Shown: positions 29,939 through 43,300, counted from the stretch's first letter. The stretch: 64,000 bases of DNA from Pyrenophora tritici-repentis (GCF_003171515.1 NC_089399.1:310001-374000), one strand, 5' to 3'. Program-made: numbers and translations. Notes: a model not told the origin generated them from the sequence alone.

Positions 29939-31792
29939 ACATGATCCATGGGCGAGCGGCGCACACGGGCGAGCGGCGCACCCCACCAACTTTTGCAACT
30001 TTAAAGCGATGCATCTCAACAACGCGATAATATTATTGCTAGATATTGATACAGTAGATTACTCTATATTAATAGTATCAGTCTTGCATGTGCGCGAGTT
30101 GTGCCCAGTCTCCTTGCACCTAGTGCAGCGCCTTTGAGCCCGCTGGCTGAGGCCTGATCGCGCTCCTCCTTGACGCTCTTCATGAGCAATCTGCTGGTCA
30201 GCCTCATTTTGAGCCAGTATGTCCTCTCCAGCTCCCTTTGTGAGTACTCCATGCTTCTGTATACGCCTTTTAGAGCGCCGCCTACGCGCTGAGGCTGCGC
30301 TATTGGCCTTCTCAAGACTAGAGATCCGATCGCGCATCAGCTCAGCAGAGAGCATCATCACCTCGGCGCCCTTCTTTAGCTGGTCAATCGCCATAATAAT
30401 TGAAGCTGGTGATGAGCTCTTGTGCTGGCGCACGCGCTCACGTATTAGGCTTGACTGAGCCTCAAGCTCACGCGCGTTGCTCGGCGTTTGAGCTACCCAG
30501 GGAGCCTCTGGCAGAGCTGCTGGAGGAGTAGGTGTACGCAGTTGTACATCTACCTTTGATAGAACAGCCTCTGGTTGTAGAGGAACAAGGCCTGCGCCGC
30601 GGAAGGCTGAGCAGATATTGGCTGGCGTGAACGCTTGATCAAATGCTGCCTTGAACGCTGGCAGAAACTCTAGCTTGGTGATGTGGTTGATGTGGTTGCG
30701 CATAAGGCTCTCCACCTCACGGCTGTACGCGCGCTTCAATGGCGAGAAGCAGCCAACATCAAGTGGCTGGAGTAGGTGAGATGAGTGAGGAGGCATACAG
30801 AGCGTATGGATATTGTTCTCCTTGCAGAGCTCCTGGAACTCTAGAGATTGGTGGCTCTTATGGCCATCAATAATAAGCAGGCGACGCGCGCCTACACTAC
30901 GAGCCTGCGTGTGAGCGTTGAAGTGCTTTAGCCACTCAACTCCAAGCTCATTATTCGTCCAGCCATTATCGCTGACTGCGATCGCCCAGTCGCGTGGGAT
31001 CTCAGCTTCCTTATACCAGGCTGATAGGTGGTACTGGCCAGCGAAGATGAGGAACGGTGGGACTGACCAGCCAGCAGCGCTGATAGCAGCGATCAGCGTT
31101 ACCCACTCGCGATTGCCTGGCTGAATACTCTTCGGCCTGCCTCTCCTCTCTGCTCCTGTTATAACTAGCTGCGTTGTAATCTTGCCCATCATAAAGCCAG
31201 CTTCATCAAAGTTGTAGACGTCCTCATCGCAGATACCTAGCTCAGCCTTTGTCTCTTCTACAAGCTTAAACCACCTCTTTATTAATGTTGCATCCTCACA
31301 AAGAGCTCTCTGCCTATCGTACGCTTGGTTGAAACACGTCCGAAGACTGTCTGTACGCTTAACAAAGGTAGATGGCCAGTTGACTCCAACCTGCTCTCCA
31401 CCACGCGCAGCCAGCAGCTTATCAGCCATATCACGTACAGCTGTGTAGGTAGGCGCAAATCCACGCAGATCTAGCTGAAGTATATAGCTAATAATCACCT
31501 CCTCTTCTCTCTGGGTAAGCTTCCTTGAGTTGGGCGGGCAATCGCGTCGGGCAGGTATACCAGCGCGTCGGCGGCGGAGCGTTGTTTCGGCTACGTTGTA
31601 GACTACTGCAGCAGTACGGGTACCTTGGATCTGGTGCGCATTAATAGATGAGATAGCAAGCTGAATATCTGCTTCATTTGATAGTAATTGAGTAGCGCTG
31701 CGTTGAGCCATTGTAGATTAAGATCAGTAAGGTGAGTAAAGTTGGTGGGGTGCGCCGCTCGCCCGTGTGCGCCGCTCGCCCATGGATCATGT
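29939..31792 (-). mobile_element. Fot1/pogo-type DNA transposon, copy 2 (intact, inverted)
   Basis: 1854 bp, the same length as copy 1, with TA target duplication at 29937-29938 and 31793-31794 and 55-bp inverted repeats at 29939-29993 and 31738-31792. Its protein and all shadow frames are the same as in copy 1, so the two look identical or nearly so along their length. It begins 206 bp after the fab1 stop codon and ends 140 bp before the next gene's ATG. Confidence 0.95.
30059..31711 (-). CDS. Fot1/pogo-type transposase, copy 2
   Basis: 550-aa DDE transposase with the same residue sequence as copy 1: two N-terminal helix-turn-helix modules, the [14 protein letters not shown] and QPLDVGCF catalytic motifs, and a C-terminal CCHC knuckle. 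The frame is intact with no premature stop. It is transcribed away from the downstream TPP1-like gene and toward fab1. Confidence 0.95.
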   Translation of the reverse strand: MAQRSATQLLSNEADIQLAISSINAHQIQGTRTAAVVYNVAETTLRRRRAGIPARRDCPPNSRKLTQREEEVIISYILQLDLRGFAPTYTAVRDMADKLLAARGGEQVGVNWPSTFVKRTDSLRTCFNQAYDRQRALCEDATLIKRWFKLVEETKAELGICDEDVYNFDEAGFMMGKITTQLVITGAERRGRPKSIQPGNREWVTLIAAISAAGWSVPPFLIFAGQYHLSAWYKEAEIPRDWAIAVSDNGWTNNELGVEWLKHFNAHTQARSVGARRLLIIDGHKSHQSLEFQELCKENNIHTLCMPPHSSHLLQPLDVGCFSPLKRAYSREVESLMRNHINHITKLEFLPAFKAAFDQAFTPANICSAFRGAGLVPLQPEAVLSKVDVQLRTPTPPAALPEAPWVAQTPSNARELEAQSSLIRERVRQHKSSSPASIIMAIDQLKKGAEVMMLSAELMRDRISSLEKANSAASARRRRSKRRIQKHGVLTKGAGEDILAQNEADQQIAHEERQGGARSGLSQRAQRRCTRCKETGHNSRTCKTDTINIE

Positions 31793-31932
31793 TATGGTTA
31801 TAATAGAGAATCGAAAATGACAATCTCAATGCTCCGCCCGCTGCACCTGGCCATCTCACCGCACCCGCTATCCACATCGCGCCGGGAGCCAACGCGTCGC
31901 GTCCCCCGCACAACGCCAAACAAACAAAACAC

Positions 31933-34900
31933 ATGGCCGTCTGCCCCAACGCCTGGCTCGAGGAAACTATCCAGGCGCAGCTCCTTTTAGGCAGCCACTG
32001 GTTACGGCAGAGGTACGAGCAGAAAGCATCTGGCGTCCGATTCAAGCTGGATAGGGACTGGGAGGGTGTCTACCACGACAACGGTTCCTGCCTAGATATA
32101 ATTGATCACATAGACCCTGAGAGCAACAGTACACTGCAAGTCCTACAGGCACGTGATATCAAAATGAACGCTGTTTCTGCCATCAGTCCCTAACTTGCTC
32201 TAGACCAATCCGCTCACCCTTACCGACGGCCTGCATCGAATCGTCGCCCATATCACGCCCTGCACCTATTCACGATTTCCCGAGGGCACTGTTATTTCCG
32301 TCCATAGTTACACCATACGACACACATCCTACGGGCCACGGCGGGACAGACTGCGCTTCATACTGCATCAGGTGGATTGGGTAGGCGCAAACTTCATCAA
32401 CGTCTACAAAAACTCTCCACACATACGACCCCTTGATAAGAGCGAGAAAATCTGCGAATTGGTCCAGGAGCTACGCAAGACCCGCGCGCAGGAAGACTTT
32501 CGACGCCTAGCAAAATATAGCGAGCCCAAAGTGCCTGAGCCCGTAATGGCTGCACCAGATGATGATGAAAACCCTCATTCTCAGGCGGCGTATACTCAGC
32601 TAGCGTCCGCGACGCAGGCGCCTCGCCCCATTCCATCTCGTTCAAAGGGAAATGAGCCTGTCCTGGCGGGTGATACACAACGGGGGGAAGTAGAAGAAGA
32701 CGCTGCTAAGTTGCTCAGCCTTCTCGATCATTTAAACACCGGGAAACCAAGAGCAGTGGCTTCTGATGATTCCATGCCAAATACTATTAGTAGACAGCCA
32801 ACTGTTCCTGGATCACCTACATCTCCCAAAGCCACGTCCGCCACGCCTCAATTACCACCACCACGAGAAGAATCAGAGATTGAACCTGTACATTGGGAAT
32901 CACCCGCCCCAGCCCACCGCAAGAAGCGACGGAAAGAAGCTAGCACTGCTAAGACCAAGTCCGCACAGGCCGCTCAGCTTGACTTCTCTACACAGAGAGA
33001 TGATGAGCCCAGAAAAGCTACTACCCACATTTCTCAATGCTCCTGGATGCAGGGTATTATTTTTAATCGCGACACGCTCAAAGTGCCTAAGCTACAACAA
33101 GAATGCCTGAGTAAAGATACAAGCTGGCTAAAGCCACAACCTGGACTGCAGCCATTTCAAAATGGCAACATGCCCCAATCAATCCTTCAGGTGATTAATC
33201 GCATAGCTGATGAGAGGGCTACGATGGAAGACGGGGTCAATACGGATGATGAATCTGACGTCGATCCCTCACCTGACTCTTTACCTCTCCCAACGCAGAA
33301 TGACGAGGTTGCGAGTACCGTGTCTTGGTCTCCCAGTCCGGAGCCACCACAAATGCCAGTAAAACCTGTGCAAGGACTCCCACCCGACTCTAGTATCGAG
33401 AAACAAACTTCAAGTGCAGAGCATACATCCGGCTCACAAGCAAAGCTATCCACTCAACAATCTGAACAAGTCGATTCAGACGAGGAAATGGAAGATTTCC
33501 TCCCGCAAGCACTGGGTGAAGATCTAGCAGAAGCGGGGAAATCGGACTCAGCTGATAACCGACCCTCATCACTCCCTGAGAAAGCACGGTCTTTTGTCCA
33601 GGTGAGAGAGACGCCTGTCGCAAAAAGTAAAATTTTCAAGGGCGCCGTTTCCGACGCATGTGCAAAGGAAGGGTCAGAGGCAAGCAGCCAAGAGCCACAT
33701 GCGGCATCTACGTCAATCGTTCAGAGTACATACGATATGTCAAAAGCCAACGCCACTACCGAAGCTGAGCGCGATCATGTTGCTGTAGTGGAAGATCCAG
33801 AGCCTGTTTTACAGGACGAGATTCCGGATGCCAAGCAATCTGAAGCTGAAGCGCACGACAGCCGGATGGTTGATGCGCAGGATGTGCGAACATCTGGCGA
33901 ACAGTTGACAAGAATAGTACCAGTCCGAGAAGAAGACTCCAAGAACGCTGCGCCTTTGATAGCAGGGACTTCAGTTGGAAATGCAGCGCCTACTGTTCCA
34001 GCAAACGTACCACCAAACCCTAAGCAACTGCCCTCAAAAAATAGCGACTCGGAAATGTCGCCAAGCATCCCTCAGCCTACTTCTAAAGCGATCAAACGAA
34101 AACTTGCTAATTCTCCGGATAAGAGTGGCCGAAAACAGTCAAAGAGGCGAGAGATCAAGATTGTGGGATTCAGTAACGATGTTGTGCCTGTTACCGTTGA
34201 CCCAGTAGCGGCGCTGCGCAAGGAGCGAGAAGAATCGCTGCGCAGGTTTCAAGAAGAACGAGAACGCAGATCAAGTGCAAACATCGATAGTCGACGTGGA
34301 GCTGCAGCCTCGATTGCAAAGGGAGAGGATGTCGATAAGATGGATGTTGAGAGGGGACCTCCACGTGCGATGTCTCCTCGACATCAGAGCTTGTATGATG
34401 AGCCAAGTCCTATGAGAGAACGCACTACGTATCCAACCTCGCAATCCGTCTCAACAACTGCCAAGAACAAACTTCCACCACAATTGAACCACCAATCCTC
34501 TGGTCGTGCAACCGAGAAGGCGCCAACAGAGCAGCCTTCCGCAAAGTCTGATCAGAATGGCCATAAGACCATCTTTCAGACCTTCAAAGAGGCGTACCCA
34601 GAGTACACTGGGGATCTGAACCATTTCAAGAAACAGTGCGAACAAATGTACAAGCTCGAGCAAGAAGATAAGATGGTGCCAAAGTGGCAGTGGGACGATT
34701 TCATCATTCGAAACAGAACAGACTACAAACAGTATGCCATGGAATGCATCGACCAAGGAGAGAGTCCAGAACCTTATCACCGCTTCTACAAAGACAACAT
34801 ACGCGACACGCTCTACAACAAGGGCATCATTAAAACCACAAAGGTGCTGCAGAACGCACTCGATGAAATGAACGGTCAACCCACGCAACTTCAACCTCAA

Positions 34901-35563
34901 CCAGCACAAGCACGCGCGCCCGAGAAACGTCCCTATCAGCCACCCACAACACACTCACCACACCCAACCCAACGAACAAACCCGCACCCCAACCCCACAC
35001 CCACACCAACCAGAAAACCACAATCCTCCAGAAAATCCCTTCCCTCAACATTCCACCAACCCAAACCAACCCCACAACCCCGCATCAACAACGCCCACCC
35101 TCGCCCCCCGGCACTCCCTCGCAACCCAACAACCCCAACCACGACCCCGTCCCCCAGCCCGCCAATCCACCTCTGCCATCCCCGCCTCCACCAGCGTCCC
35201 CCAACCCACAACCGAAGAAACCACCGGCGATCCCTTCCGCGACTACTATTTCGCCGTCCAGCGCTCCACGTCTTGGACCGGTAGCACAGAAGTGAGTCCA
35301 AAGCCCTCCAGCAGTCGCACCGCTAGAAAACCTTCGCGGGACTAAAACGTGCGTCAATTTTGTAGGTAGATGAGAGGCAAGATTGGCCTCAGAACTTGGC
35401 TGTTCGACCGAGTGTTGCGGAGTTGTTGCGGAAGAGGAAGGTGGATGTGCTGGAGTGGAGTGATGTTTTGGGGGAGGGGGGGCTGAGGGGGAGGGAGAGG
35501 TTGCTTGGTATGAACTTTTTGGTTTGGTTGTTGGATTTGCCTTTCTTGCCGATATATGGATAG
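31933..35563 (+). CDS. Putative telomere-protection protein with TPP1/Est3-like OB domain
   Basis: A large, mostly disordered protein (about 1,100 aa). The N-terminal part (LEETIQAQLLLGSHW..., then TNPLTLTDGLHRIVAHITP and YGPRRDRLRFILHQVDWVG) resembles the TPP1/Tpz1-type OB domain of fungal shelterin subunits. That assignment comes from pattern memory, without a search. The middle is Ser/Pro/Glu-rich. A conserved-looking helical block (TFKEAYPEYTGDLNHFKKQC... YKDNIRDTLYNKG) lies near 34560-34830. Proposed exons: 31933-32139, 32204 to the Pro-rich region, then a last exon from 35366 (intron 35292-35365, GTGAGT) ending WLLDLPFLPIYG. Between about 34860 and 35180 the reading frame must shift by one. 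An intron at 34929-35013 with a weak GTCCCT donor would do it; a sequencing error is the alternative. The first intron also needs a weak GTCCTA donor. Confidence 0.6.
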
Positions 35564-35820
35564 CTGGGTTGGTCTTGTATACAATCACGATGAGTAGTGG
35601 CTGGGAGGAAGCTTATTGGATATCATTTGGATTCTATATAACGATTTGAGTATCACATGGCGAGTTTGGAGCGGGGAAAGCCCAGTACTGAGAGGAAAGA
35701 AGATGATATCAATACAACACTATAGCCATCATATCTCAGATACCACATGGTCATACGTGCATCATCCCAACATAGCACCCTACCTTTCCTTTTTCCCTAA
35801 AACCCTCCGAGAAACACCCC

Positions 35821-37637
35821 TCAAGACATACCCTGGCTCCTCCACCTGCCCCAGGCCTGCCACCCACTCACTCCCACAGTAACAACTAACAACATCGCAT
35901 TGAAGCCCGCCATCATATAAAACGGCGCACCAGGCCCACTGCTATCAAACAAGGCGCCACCGGCCTTTGTAAGCAGCAAAATACCGAAGCCACCGAGTAA
36001 ACTATACGTGCCAGCAATAGAGCCCTTGATATTGTTATGCGACGAGGGTCTGGACGACGACGCCGAGCGCGAGTGATACTGACCATACTCCGGTAGCAAC
36101 GGTGCGTTTTCATCTACCGGCGTTATAGGTCCGCTATGCGGTGGTGTAGCGCCCGCAGAAGGGTGACTAGTCGTGGTATGACCACCATACACAGACAGCG
36201 AATCTGAAGAATTTGAAGAAACTTCATCGTTGTTGATACCGCGGCCTAGCAGGGCGAGAGAACAGACGATAGCACCGATTTGGCTGATGCCAAGAAGAGC
36301 GACGATGAAGAAGATGGCGCCCGTGCCGTCTTCGCTCTTGTAGTCTGGACTCGTTAGTGAGCCAAAGGCTGCGTAGCCGCCGATTCCGGATACGGCTGCG
36401 ACGCAGAGTGGGATGTTGTAGCGGGGGAAGCGGCCTGCGAGGAAACCAAAGGCAGGGGCGCTCATGAGGGCGATGAGTTGGGAGATTCCTGTCAGCATTG
36501 CTGCGAGCTTGTAGGCCTCTGGGCATGCGACTTTGATGTCGGATGGTATCTTTGAGTTTGCTTTGCATTGTCCGGTTTGCAGGAAGTAGTGGTTTGTGAA
36601 GAGTGGGATGAAGAGTGATATGGCGACTGAAGATGCGCGCGCGACGAAACCGCCTGCGTAGCCCAGTCCGATGTTTGGAGATGTGAAGCCCAGGCGGATG
36701 CTCTCAAGGAAGAGGCGCGGATATGATAGTACCACGTCGCGCGTGAGATGCGAGTCTACGTCTTTGTAGTCGCCTTTGCTAGTTAGTCGTCTCCAGCCTT
36801 TTGCTTCTTCGCCAGGGAGATTGCGAAGCCCGAAGAAACAGCCCAGAGATACGAGTATGGCGATTGCACCGACAACATAGAAAGCATCTGCGACGGCGGC
36901 AGCTGGGCGCGCGCCAGCGTTTTGGAACTGAGTTGGGAGAGGCAGGAAGACGAAGAGGGCGACGAGGGCGCCGCATCCAGTGAATACGCCAACAAGTCCT
37001 GCAAGTTGCGACGTAGATGCGCCAGTATCCTTTGCCGGCGCTCTTTGCGCATGCTCTTCTGGAGACGTGGAGCGGAAGCGGGCAGGTGTGATTGTCAACT
37101 CGGAGGATATCGATGCAGCAGGCGCATGTGACCTGCCCCGACTGTGCGTCGGGGATCGCGGATCTGACTTTACGGGTTTGACAATCGTCATCGAGGGCAG
37201 AATGGCAGTGACCATGGTCGCGCTGTGCGTATCAGTTTGCACGCCCTTCGCTCTACAACTTTCAATACTCACGTCGCAGTCCCACCCAAACTGAACAGTA
37301 TCCGCGCGAGTAACAACTCGGGGTACACATTCTTTGCCTGCACAAACACCCACAGCGATATACCGACAATCGCATAGCCCATTACAGCAACACTCCTCAC
37401 GCCCACCCTATCGCTCAACAAACCCCAGGCCGGACATGCGACCAGTGCGACCAATTCATCTGCAAAGCCCAGAGTACCGACCGCATCGCCCACACTATGC
37501 GATTGACCGATGCGCTGTGTAATGACAAAGGATATAGAGCTGTTGAGGAAGACGAGGAAGCTGATACTGAAGAGCGCGACGCCAAATAGGTAGGATGCGA
37601 TTTGCGTACGCGTCGCGGTGAAATCGAGGCCGAGCAT
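35821..37637 (-). CDS. Major facilitator superfamily transporter
   Basis: Integral membrane transporter of the MFS fold. Exons 37637-37273 and 37222-35821 (50-bp intron, GTGAGT donor) give 588 aa. The first exon carries the initial helices and a loop with GLLSDRVGVRSV, the MFS loop 2-3 signature (G-x3-D-R-x-G-R-R type). A hydrophilic central segment (PVKSDPRSPTHSRGRSHAP and on) precedes the next helices. A second long polar loop rich in Ser/Thr/Pro lies near the C-terminus, before the last two helices. The extended loops suggest an organellar (vacuolar) or plasma-membrane transporter of unknown substrate. It is not clearly a toxin-efflux type. It is encoded in the same direction as the next P450, about 650 bp away. 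Confidence 0.85.
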
Positions 37638-38291
37638 TGTTTACGCTATGTAGCTCGCGATGAGCTGGGAACGGCTATCGTGGGCGCATTGGCGTGCCGT
37701 GATTGAACAGGACAAGGTTGATGTCGCGATGGGGTATCGGACCGAAGGGACATGATGTCAGGCTTGGTAGACGCCTGGGATATAGGGCTGAGTATGGGTC
37801 ACGTGAGCGCCGCTTCCACAAGCTGCGAACAACTGATACCAGGTGGGCTAAGTATTCCCTACAGGCACATGCAAGCCTGAAACCATCAAAAGCCGCAACG
37901 GCGCCAAAACGTTTCTGACCCACTCTTGACAAGTTTATCGCCACGTTAGCTGATGACATATCGTACCTTCCAAGACATGGGACTGAAAGTCCGAATAGGG
38001 ATAGAGCGTTTGATAAAACAAGTATTCATGCTTCTATTGAATGAGCTGCAATAACCCAAGCCCTCTAATAAAGCTGCCAACACCGCCAACAATGTGAGCC
38101 AAGGTATACAGCATGGAAATCCTTCGTTAATACCCAGACTGACCCATATGAAATTACTATTATATACTCATCAAGTTCGTTATCCGCACTGTAGGGCCTG
38201 CACCGGATCCCCACCATGGTTTTGGACAGGCATGTACACAAACCACCAAGCCTGCAGCTGCAGGGCTTGCCGATCACGCAGGTCTCGATTC
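37638..38291. other. Intergenic, no gene recognised
   Basis: It contains the MFS promoter (left part) and the 3' flank of the P450 gene. No coding frame with recognisable content is seen on either strand. Confidence 0.45.
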
Positions 38292-40382
38292 TCACACTTT
38301 GCTCCAGCCCACAGTTTTATCTCTTCCCTGATTTGCACCCCAGTATTCCCGGGATTCTGGATAGTCACCGTTTGCTACGCCTTCTCGGAACAGGTCTTGG
38401 ACCCTACTTGCCCGGACAGTGTCGCGTGGCTTGAGGTCAAATTTAAAAGGTATTGGCTTGGCGATGAGTAAGATTGAGTAGTCGAGAGTGGGGTCCTCGG
38501 GCTTCTTGGTGATATCGCCCCATTCCAAGGGCTTGTAAGCTGGTGCTGCGGACTTTGAGGATGCAGCTTCAGATCCAGGGTATGTGTACTTGGTAAGAAT
38601 CTTCTCCTCCAAGGTGTGCTCATCGTTAGTAATACCGGCGTTCAGCTCCTCGTGTGATATAGTAGCCTTTCTGTTCAAGCCATATGGATGTCCCTTCACT
38701 GACTCCGTTACGGCTAGAATGGCATCTTCAGGCCTCTTCTTGATGTCGAACAACCAAGCAATAGATCCGATTCCGATGAGAAGATCTTCGTCGGTCACGT
38801 TCTGGCCAGTGCATGTCCTCCGTCCATAACCAAACTGTGTCGAGTTGACTATAGTTGGGTATTGTGTAAGAGGTTCTTGGTATGTGGGGTATTCTGGCTT
38901 GACCCATCGAAGAGGGTTGAAAGCTTCGGGATCTGGGTACAGTTCAGGATCACGGGAGATAGCCCTGTGCAATTTAATCAGTACAGATATACACACGTCA
39001 GGAGTGATGCACTTACCATTCTAATGGGTGTATGGTGCTGCCCTTCGGGATGTGGTAGCCATTGTACTCATCATCCTGAATCAGATAGTGGGGAATACCG
39101 GTGGGGACTGGAGGACGCCAGCGGATGCACTCGCGAATGATGGCCCGCAGGAAGGGAAGGTTGGGTCGGTCCTCCGAACGAGGTAGTCGGCCGCCGCAGA
39201 CTCGATCGAGTTCCTCGTGTAGCAGAGGTAGGAACTGTGGGTAATGTGTCATTGCCAGACAGAATGTCTGCATAGGAGCGGCGATGGTGAGAGCACCGGC
39301 AATTCCGTGCATGCCAACAGCATAGGCTCCTTCAGTGTCGGACTTGAAGCCCCATTTGCTGCGACCCTCAAGAAAAGTCTTCATCCATGAGGGGGCCGCT
39401 TGGCCTGACTGTATATCGCTCATCACCTGTTCTTGCATGGTCTGAAACCATGTACGTTCGGTGGTTGCACGCCGCCTTTCCCATGCCTTTGGTGGTGATA
39501 GCCAGTCGGGCAGTGTCATCAGGAATGGGAGTTTGTTACTCAGAGAGCCCGTTGGTGAGACACCAATGAGAAGTTCGCGCGCACGCTGCTTCAGCTCATC
39601 GCTGCCTTCGCTGTGACCCCAGGCCAGTCGGCATGTGACGCGTGAGATGAAAGACTCAAGAATGTGGTTGTACTGGTCGGGCTCTTCCAGCAGCTCGGTC
39701 AACATTCGCTTTGATTCGATTTCGGGGTATCGATAGAATGTAGCTTTTTCCGACTCGCGCATGATGATGTTTGCAAATTTTCTTTGGCGCGTATGGCCCT
39801 CTGTAAAGTGTTAAAGTTGAATACAAAGTGGGTGAGTGTATGCTATACCATTTCGACTGAGTAACGGAAGATATTGTGCACTCGTACGGTTGTCATCGAT
39901 CAGCGACGGAATGTGTGGTCTGTCAGAATAGATGGCTGCCTTCTTGGACAACAAGTCTCTGGCGATAGCATCTGTCGAGATCCACACATGGTTGTCTCCG
40001 GCGAGGTTGCATTGGTATATGGGACCATATTGCTTGCCCCAGTCTGCAAACTTGATGAAGCCGTTCTTCTCAGGGACCTCGGGCACTGAGCCTATGATGG
40101 GGTAGCCTATGCATGTCAGTTAGTAAAGGTAATTATATGACTCTTGTCCGGGGAGTAAGCTGATCATAGATGACGTGTAAGTAATGTGACTATCGTACCT
40201 TTTGGCCCTGGTAAAGGCTTCAGACCTGTAGGTATCCTGTGACGACGAGATGCGGCCCAATGCTTGTACAGTGCGTATACACCTAGCAGGACTGCCGCTA
40301 GCAACAATGAAGGAAGACCCATACTGGCAAGCTGTGGATGAATGTAGACGATCACTGCCAAAGTGATGATTACTCGGATCAC
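38292..40382 (-). CDS. Cytochrome P450 monooxygenase with extended C-terminus
   Basis: Exons 40382-40199, 40106-39849, 39800-39017 and 38964-38292 (introns 92, 48 and 52 bp, good donors) join in phase to 632 aa. An N-terminal hydrophobic anchor is followed by the hinge LKPLPGPKGYPIIG. Later marks are IRECIRW (ExxR) and the haem loop FGYGRRTCTGQ. It resembles the fungal OrdA-like P450 group (substrates often polyketides or phenylpropanoids); the substrate is not known. Two oddities: the I-helix reads GIAGALTIAAP with no acidic residue before the Thr, and about 180 residues follow the haem Cys instead of the usual 60-75. Part of this is an inserted polar segment (YTYPGSEAASSKSAAPAYKP) before the PFKFDLKPR strand, and part is a C-terminal tail. 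Confidence 0.9.
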
Positions 40383-43300
40383 AAATACTTCAGTTCCCTA
40401 CCAACGACGTGGGTGCATGAGATACTACATATAGAACCTGCGGCACTCATAGCGGGACGGAAACTGTGTGAAACCGAAGCGTGCTCGTGGCGATATTCCA
40501 TGACCGAAATGGCTCTGAAAACCGAGATGCCGTGCGCCAGGCCCAGGAGGCTGCGTGTCAGAGTGGGTAGAGTGGATCACAGCCTCTAACGTGACTGATG
40601 GCTTGCCCGTAATTAGTGCAGTCGCTTGTTTGAAGCTCAGTGGTTAACCAACGACGATCCACGATGTGGCTGCGCTGAGTCTTAGGCTTCATATCCACCC
40701 AGATGTAAGATACATAGCCCTCATAGCTGATTTTGCCTGGCCTCTGACGGTCCAAGCTGATGGAGAGAGCAGCGGACGATACCATAGGGGCGATCGCCAT
40801 GGGCAGAATGTCTGTCTGTTCAATACCACACGCATCATTTTACCGTATGCGGCTTGCCCCGAGACATTTGGATGTTCGGGAGACGCAAGATAACAGTAGC
40901 AACAAAAGAATAGCGAGTCGATATTGAACAGCTGCCTCTCGTTTGGGTATTAGGCACTCTGGCGGCACAAACTAAGCATGTGCGAATTGCACGCATATGC
41001 ATCCCGCCGTCAGCAGCGGATTACTGGACAGCCTGCTACTCTAGATTGGGCGAGCACTTTGACAAGTGAAAAGGGTGTCAGTATTCCGGACATGGGAGCG
41101 TTGTGGGAAGTGGTAGTCGTGTGCCGGTGATGATCGTCGCGCCGGTGTACGGGACGCATGGGGCTAATCTATTTTAGGCGCTAGATGCTGGGGACGCAGA
41201 TGATCGGCCGGGTTGTGGCTTCCTGAGCTCCAACCCCTGCTTGCTCCATCTGTATGGGCCAGTTCCCGTCACAAGCGACACGTGCTGTCCATGAGGAGAG
41301 CCGGTCTCAAGTCCGATGCTGGTTCCCTCCATTGCTCTGCTTCGCCTTGCCTGACATGAGCTTTTCTTGGAATGTTTCCGTTTCACCCGCAGCTGTAACC
41401 TCATCTGATCCTGAATTGGACCCTGAGGTTTATGCAGTCCGACCTAAGACAGGCGAAAACGCCTAGGACGTCGGTCAACTCAAACCCCTTCACGCCGACA
41501 TCAACCCGTACCCACAGCGAGGGGCCTCTCAGGAACGCCGGCTTGCGAGACTAGGCCAGTCTCATCGCTTCTGGTTTCCAAATTCTACCATCGAGTCAAG
41601 ATGCCGACACCCTTCCGGCCTTGAAACGACTATACAATCTATTTGGACCTGATGAATCGACCCCAATAATTGTGGCGTTGATAGCTTGCTTGCGGACCAT
41701 CACCGCCCAACGTCTAGTAGGTTAGCCAGGCACACAATTTCCCAAGTCGGCTTCGCATTCGGGCGCTACCCCTGCCTCCGCTTCGCTTCCAAGTACCACT
41801 CTTCGACGGCGTGCCCGTCGTTCATGTCTTTAGACTTTGGGTTCAAGGCTCTCCGGGAAAGGTGATAAGGTACCTCTCTCATTCTCTGGGGGCACCCATG
41901 TATCACCGCCTCGGATTATGCACCTCATCTGCCTGCGTCGTTATCTGCACAATGGCTCCAGAGACATCATCCGGGCTCTGATCATTGGGACACTACTGCA
42001 TAGCCAGCCTCTCGGGTGGCATGCCTAAATGCATGGCTGGGGTCCCAACAAAGTCTTCAAGATCAGCGATATACCGCATTTATAGGTTCAGCTGAAGGAC
42101 AAACCCACCAATGGGACTAGGAAGGACATGTGGAAGCAACAGTGGACTAGTTCGCATCCACTTTTTGAAACTTTATCAGCCTTGATGTGCCATGTACCAG
42201 CAACTTTCAAACCAGCTATCCGGTTCAAGGCATTGGTGACAATAACGTCACACAAAGTTTGCCCGATCTGTGCTCATTGCTCGCCCGCAAGCTCATGCTC
42301 ACAACGGGCCGCCCATACCCGATGACTTGGTTCCGGTCCTGTCTGGTGTTCCGGTAGAGATTGAAGACCAAAGTCCTCGTACGAGAAGTACAAAACTTCG
42401 TACACAGTGTATTTTACACGACATATAGGACCCCACAGCTTACAACATCTCATAACTGTCACAGCTTATAGCTCAGCGGAGCTCGTGACCTACCCCACTT
42501 CCTTGGATGCAGGGTAAGCTGCACGTCTGTTGCTGGTTGCGTCTGTTGTGGAACGTCATGGACTCGAACATAATTCTTGAAGTACACAACGTCGAACACG
42601 GCATGAATGCCTACACTAGAAGCGGAGTAGGTGTCGCTCCTACGACAAATGCTACACCCCCATGAAACCTCAAATAAGTCTGCCTCATGCGTAAGCTTGT
42701 TGTTGTTGTCATATTATCTCATCCGCAAAACAGAAAGCAGTGAGGGACTTTCGTGTCTGTCAGCTATGGCCACCGAGTTCTCCGCACTGCCCCAGTACCA
42801 AGTGTCAGTCTGACTCCATCTCCAGTCCCAGCATTAACTTCAACGGGCCATAATCTTGCCGAAAAGGTGGTCTGTGGAGTAATCAGTAGCCGGGGGTATT
42901 TGTTCACTATGACGTGTTCACACCACAAAAGGTGATTTTAATGGAGTATCCGCGCTGGGAGATGAACTAACACATTTCCATAAATACCTGATTATCAATC
43001 AGCTCCCCGCTTTGCTCGAGCGTATATGAGCAGATTCAATATGCACGTCTTCAGCAAACTGTGGCCTTCGCCACATGATGATTTCCATAGTTTTGCAGCT
43101 ACCATTATATGTTCGGGATCATTGTGTAGTAATGCAATATATTGTGGTTACTGCTATCTTTGTTAACTCAAGAGCCGACACAGTGGGGAGAAGCCCAGAG
43201 AAAGTCGCTGAGACATCTGACAAGCTTCGAGCTGTTGTCGCGTGACATGATGAGTAATACTAGGGCAGTTGATCGCCATTCCAGCAGATGGTATGTAAAT

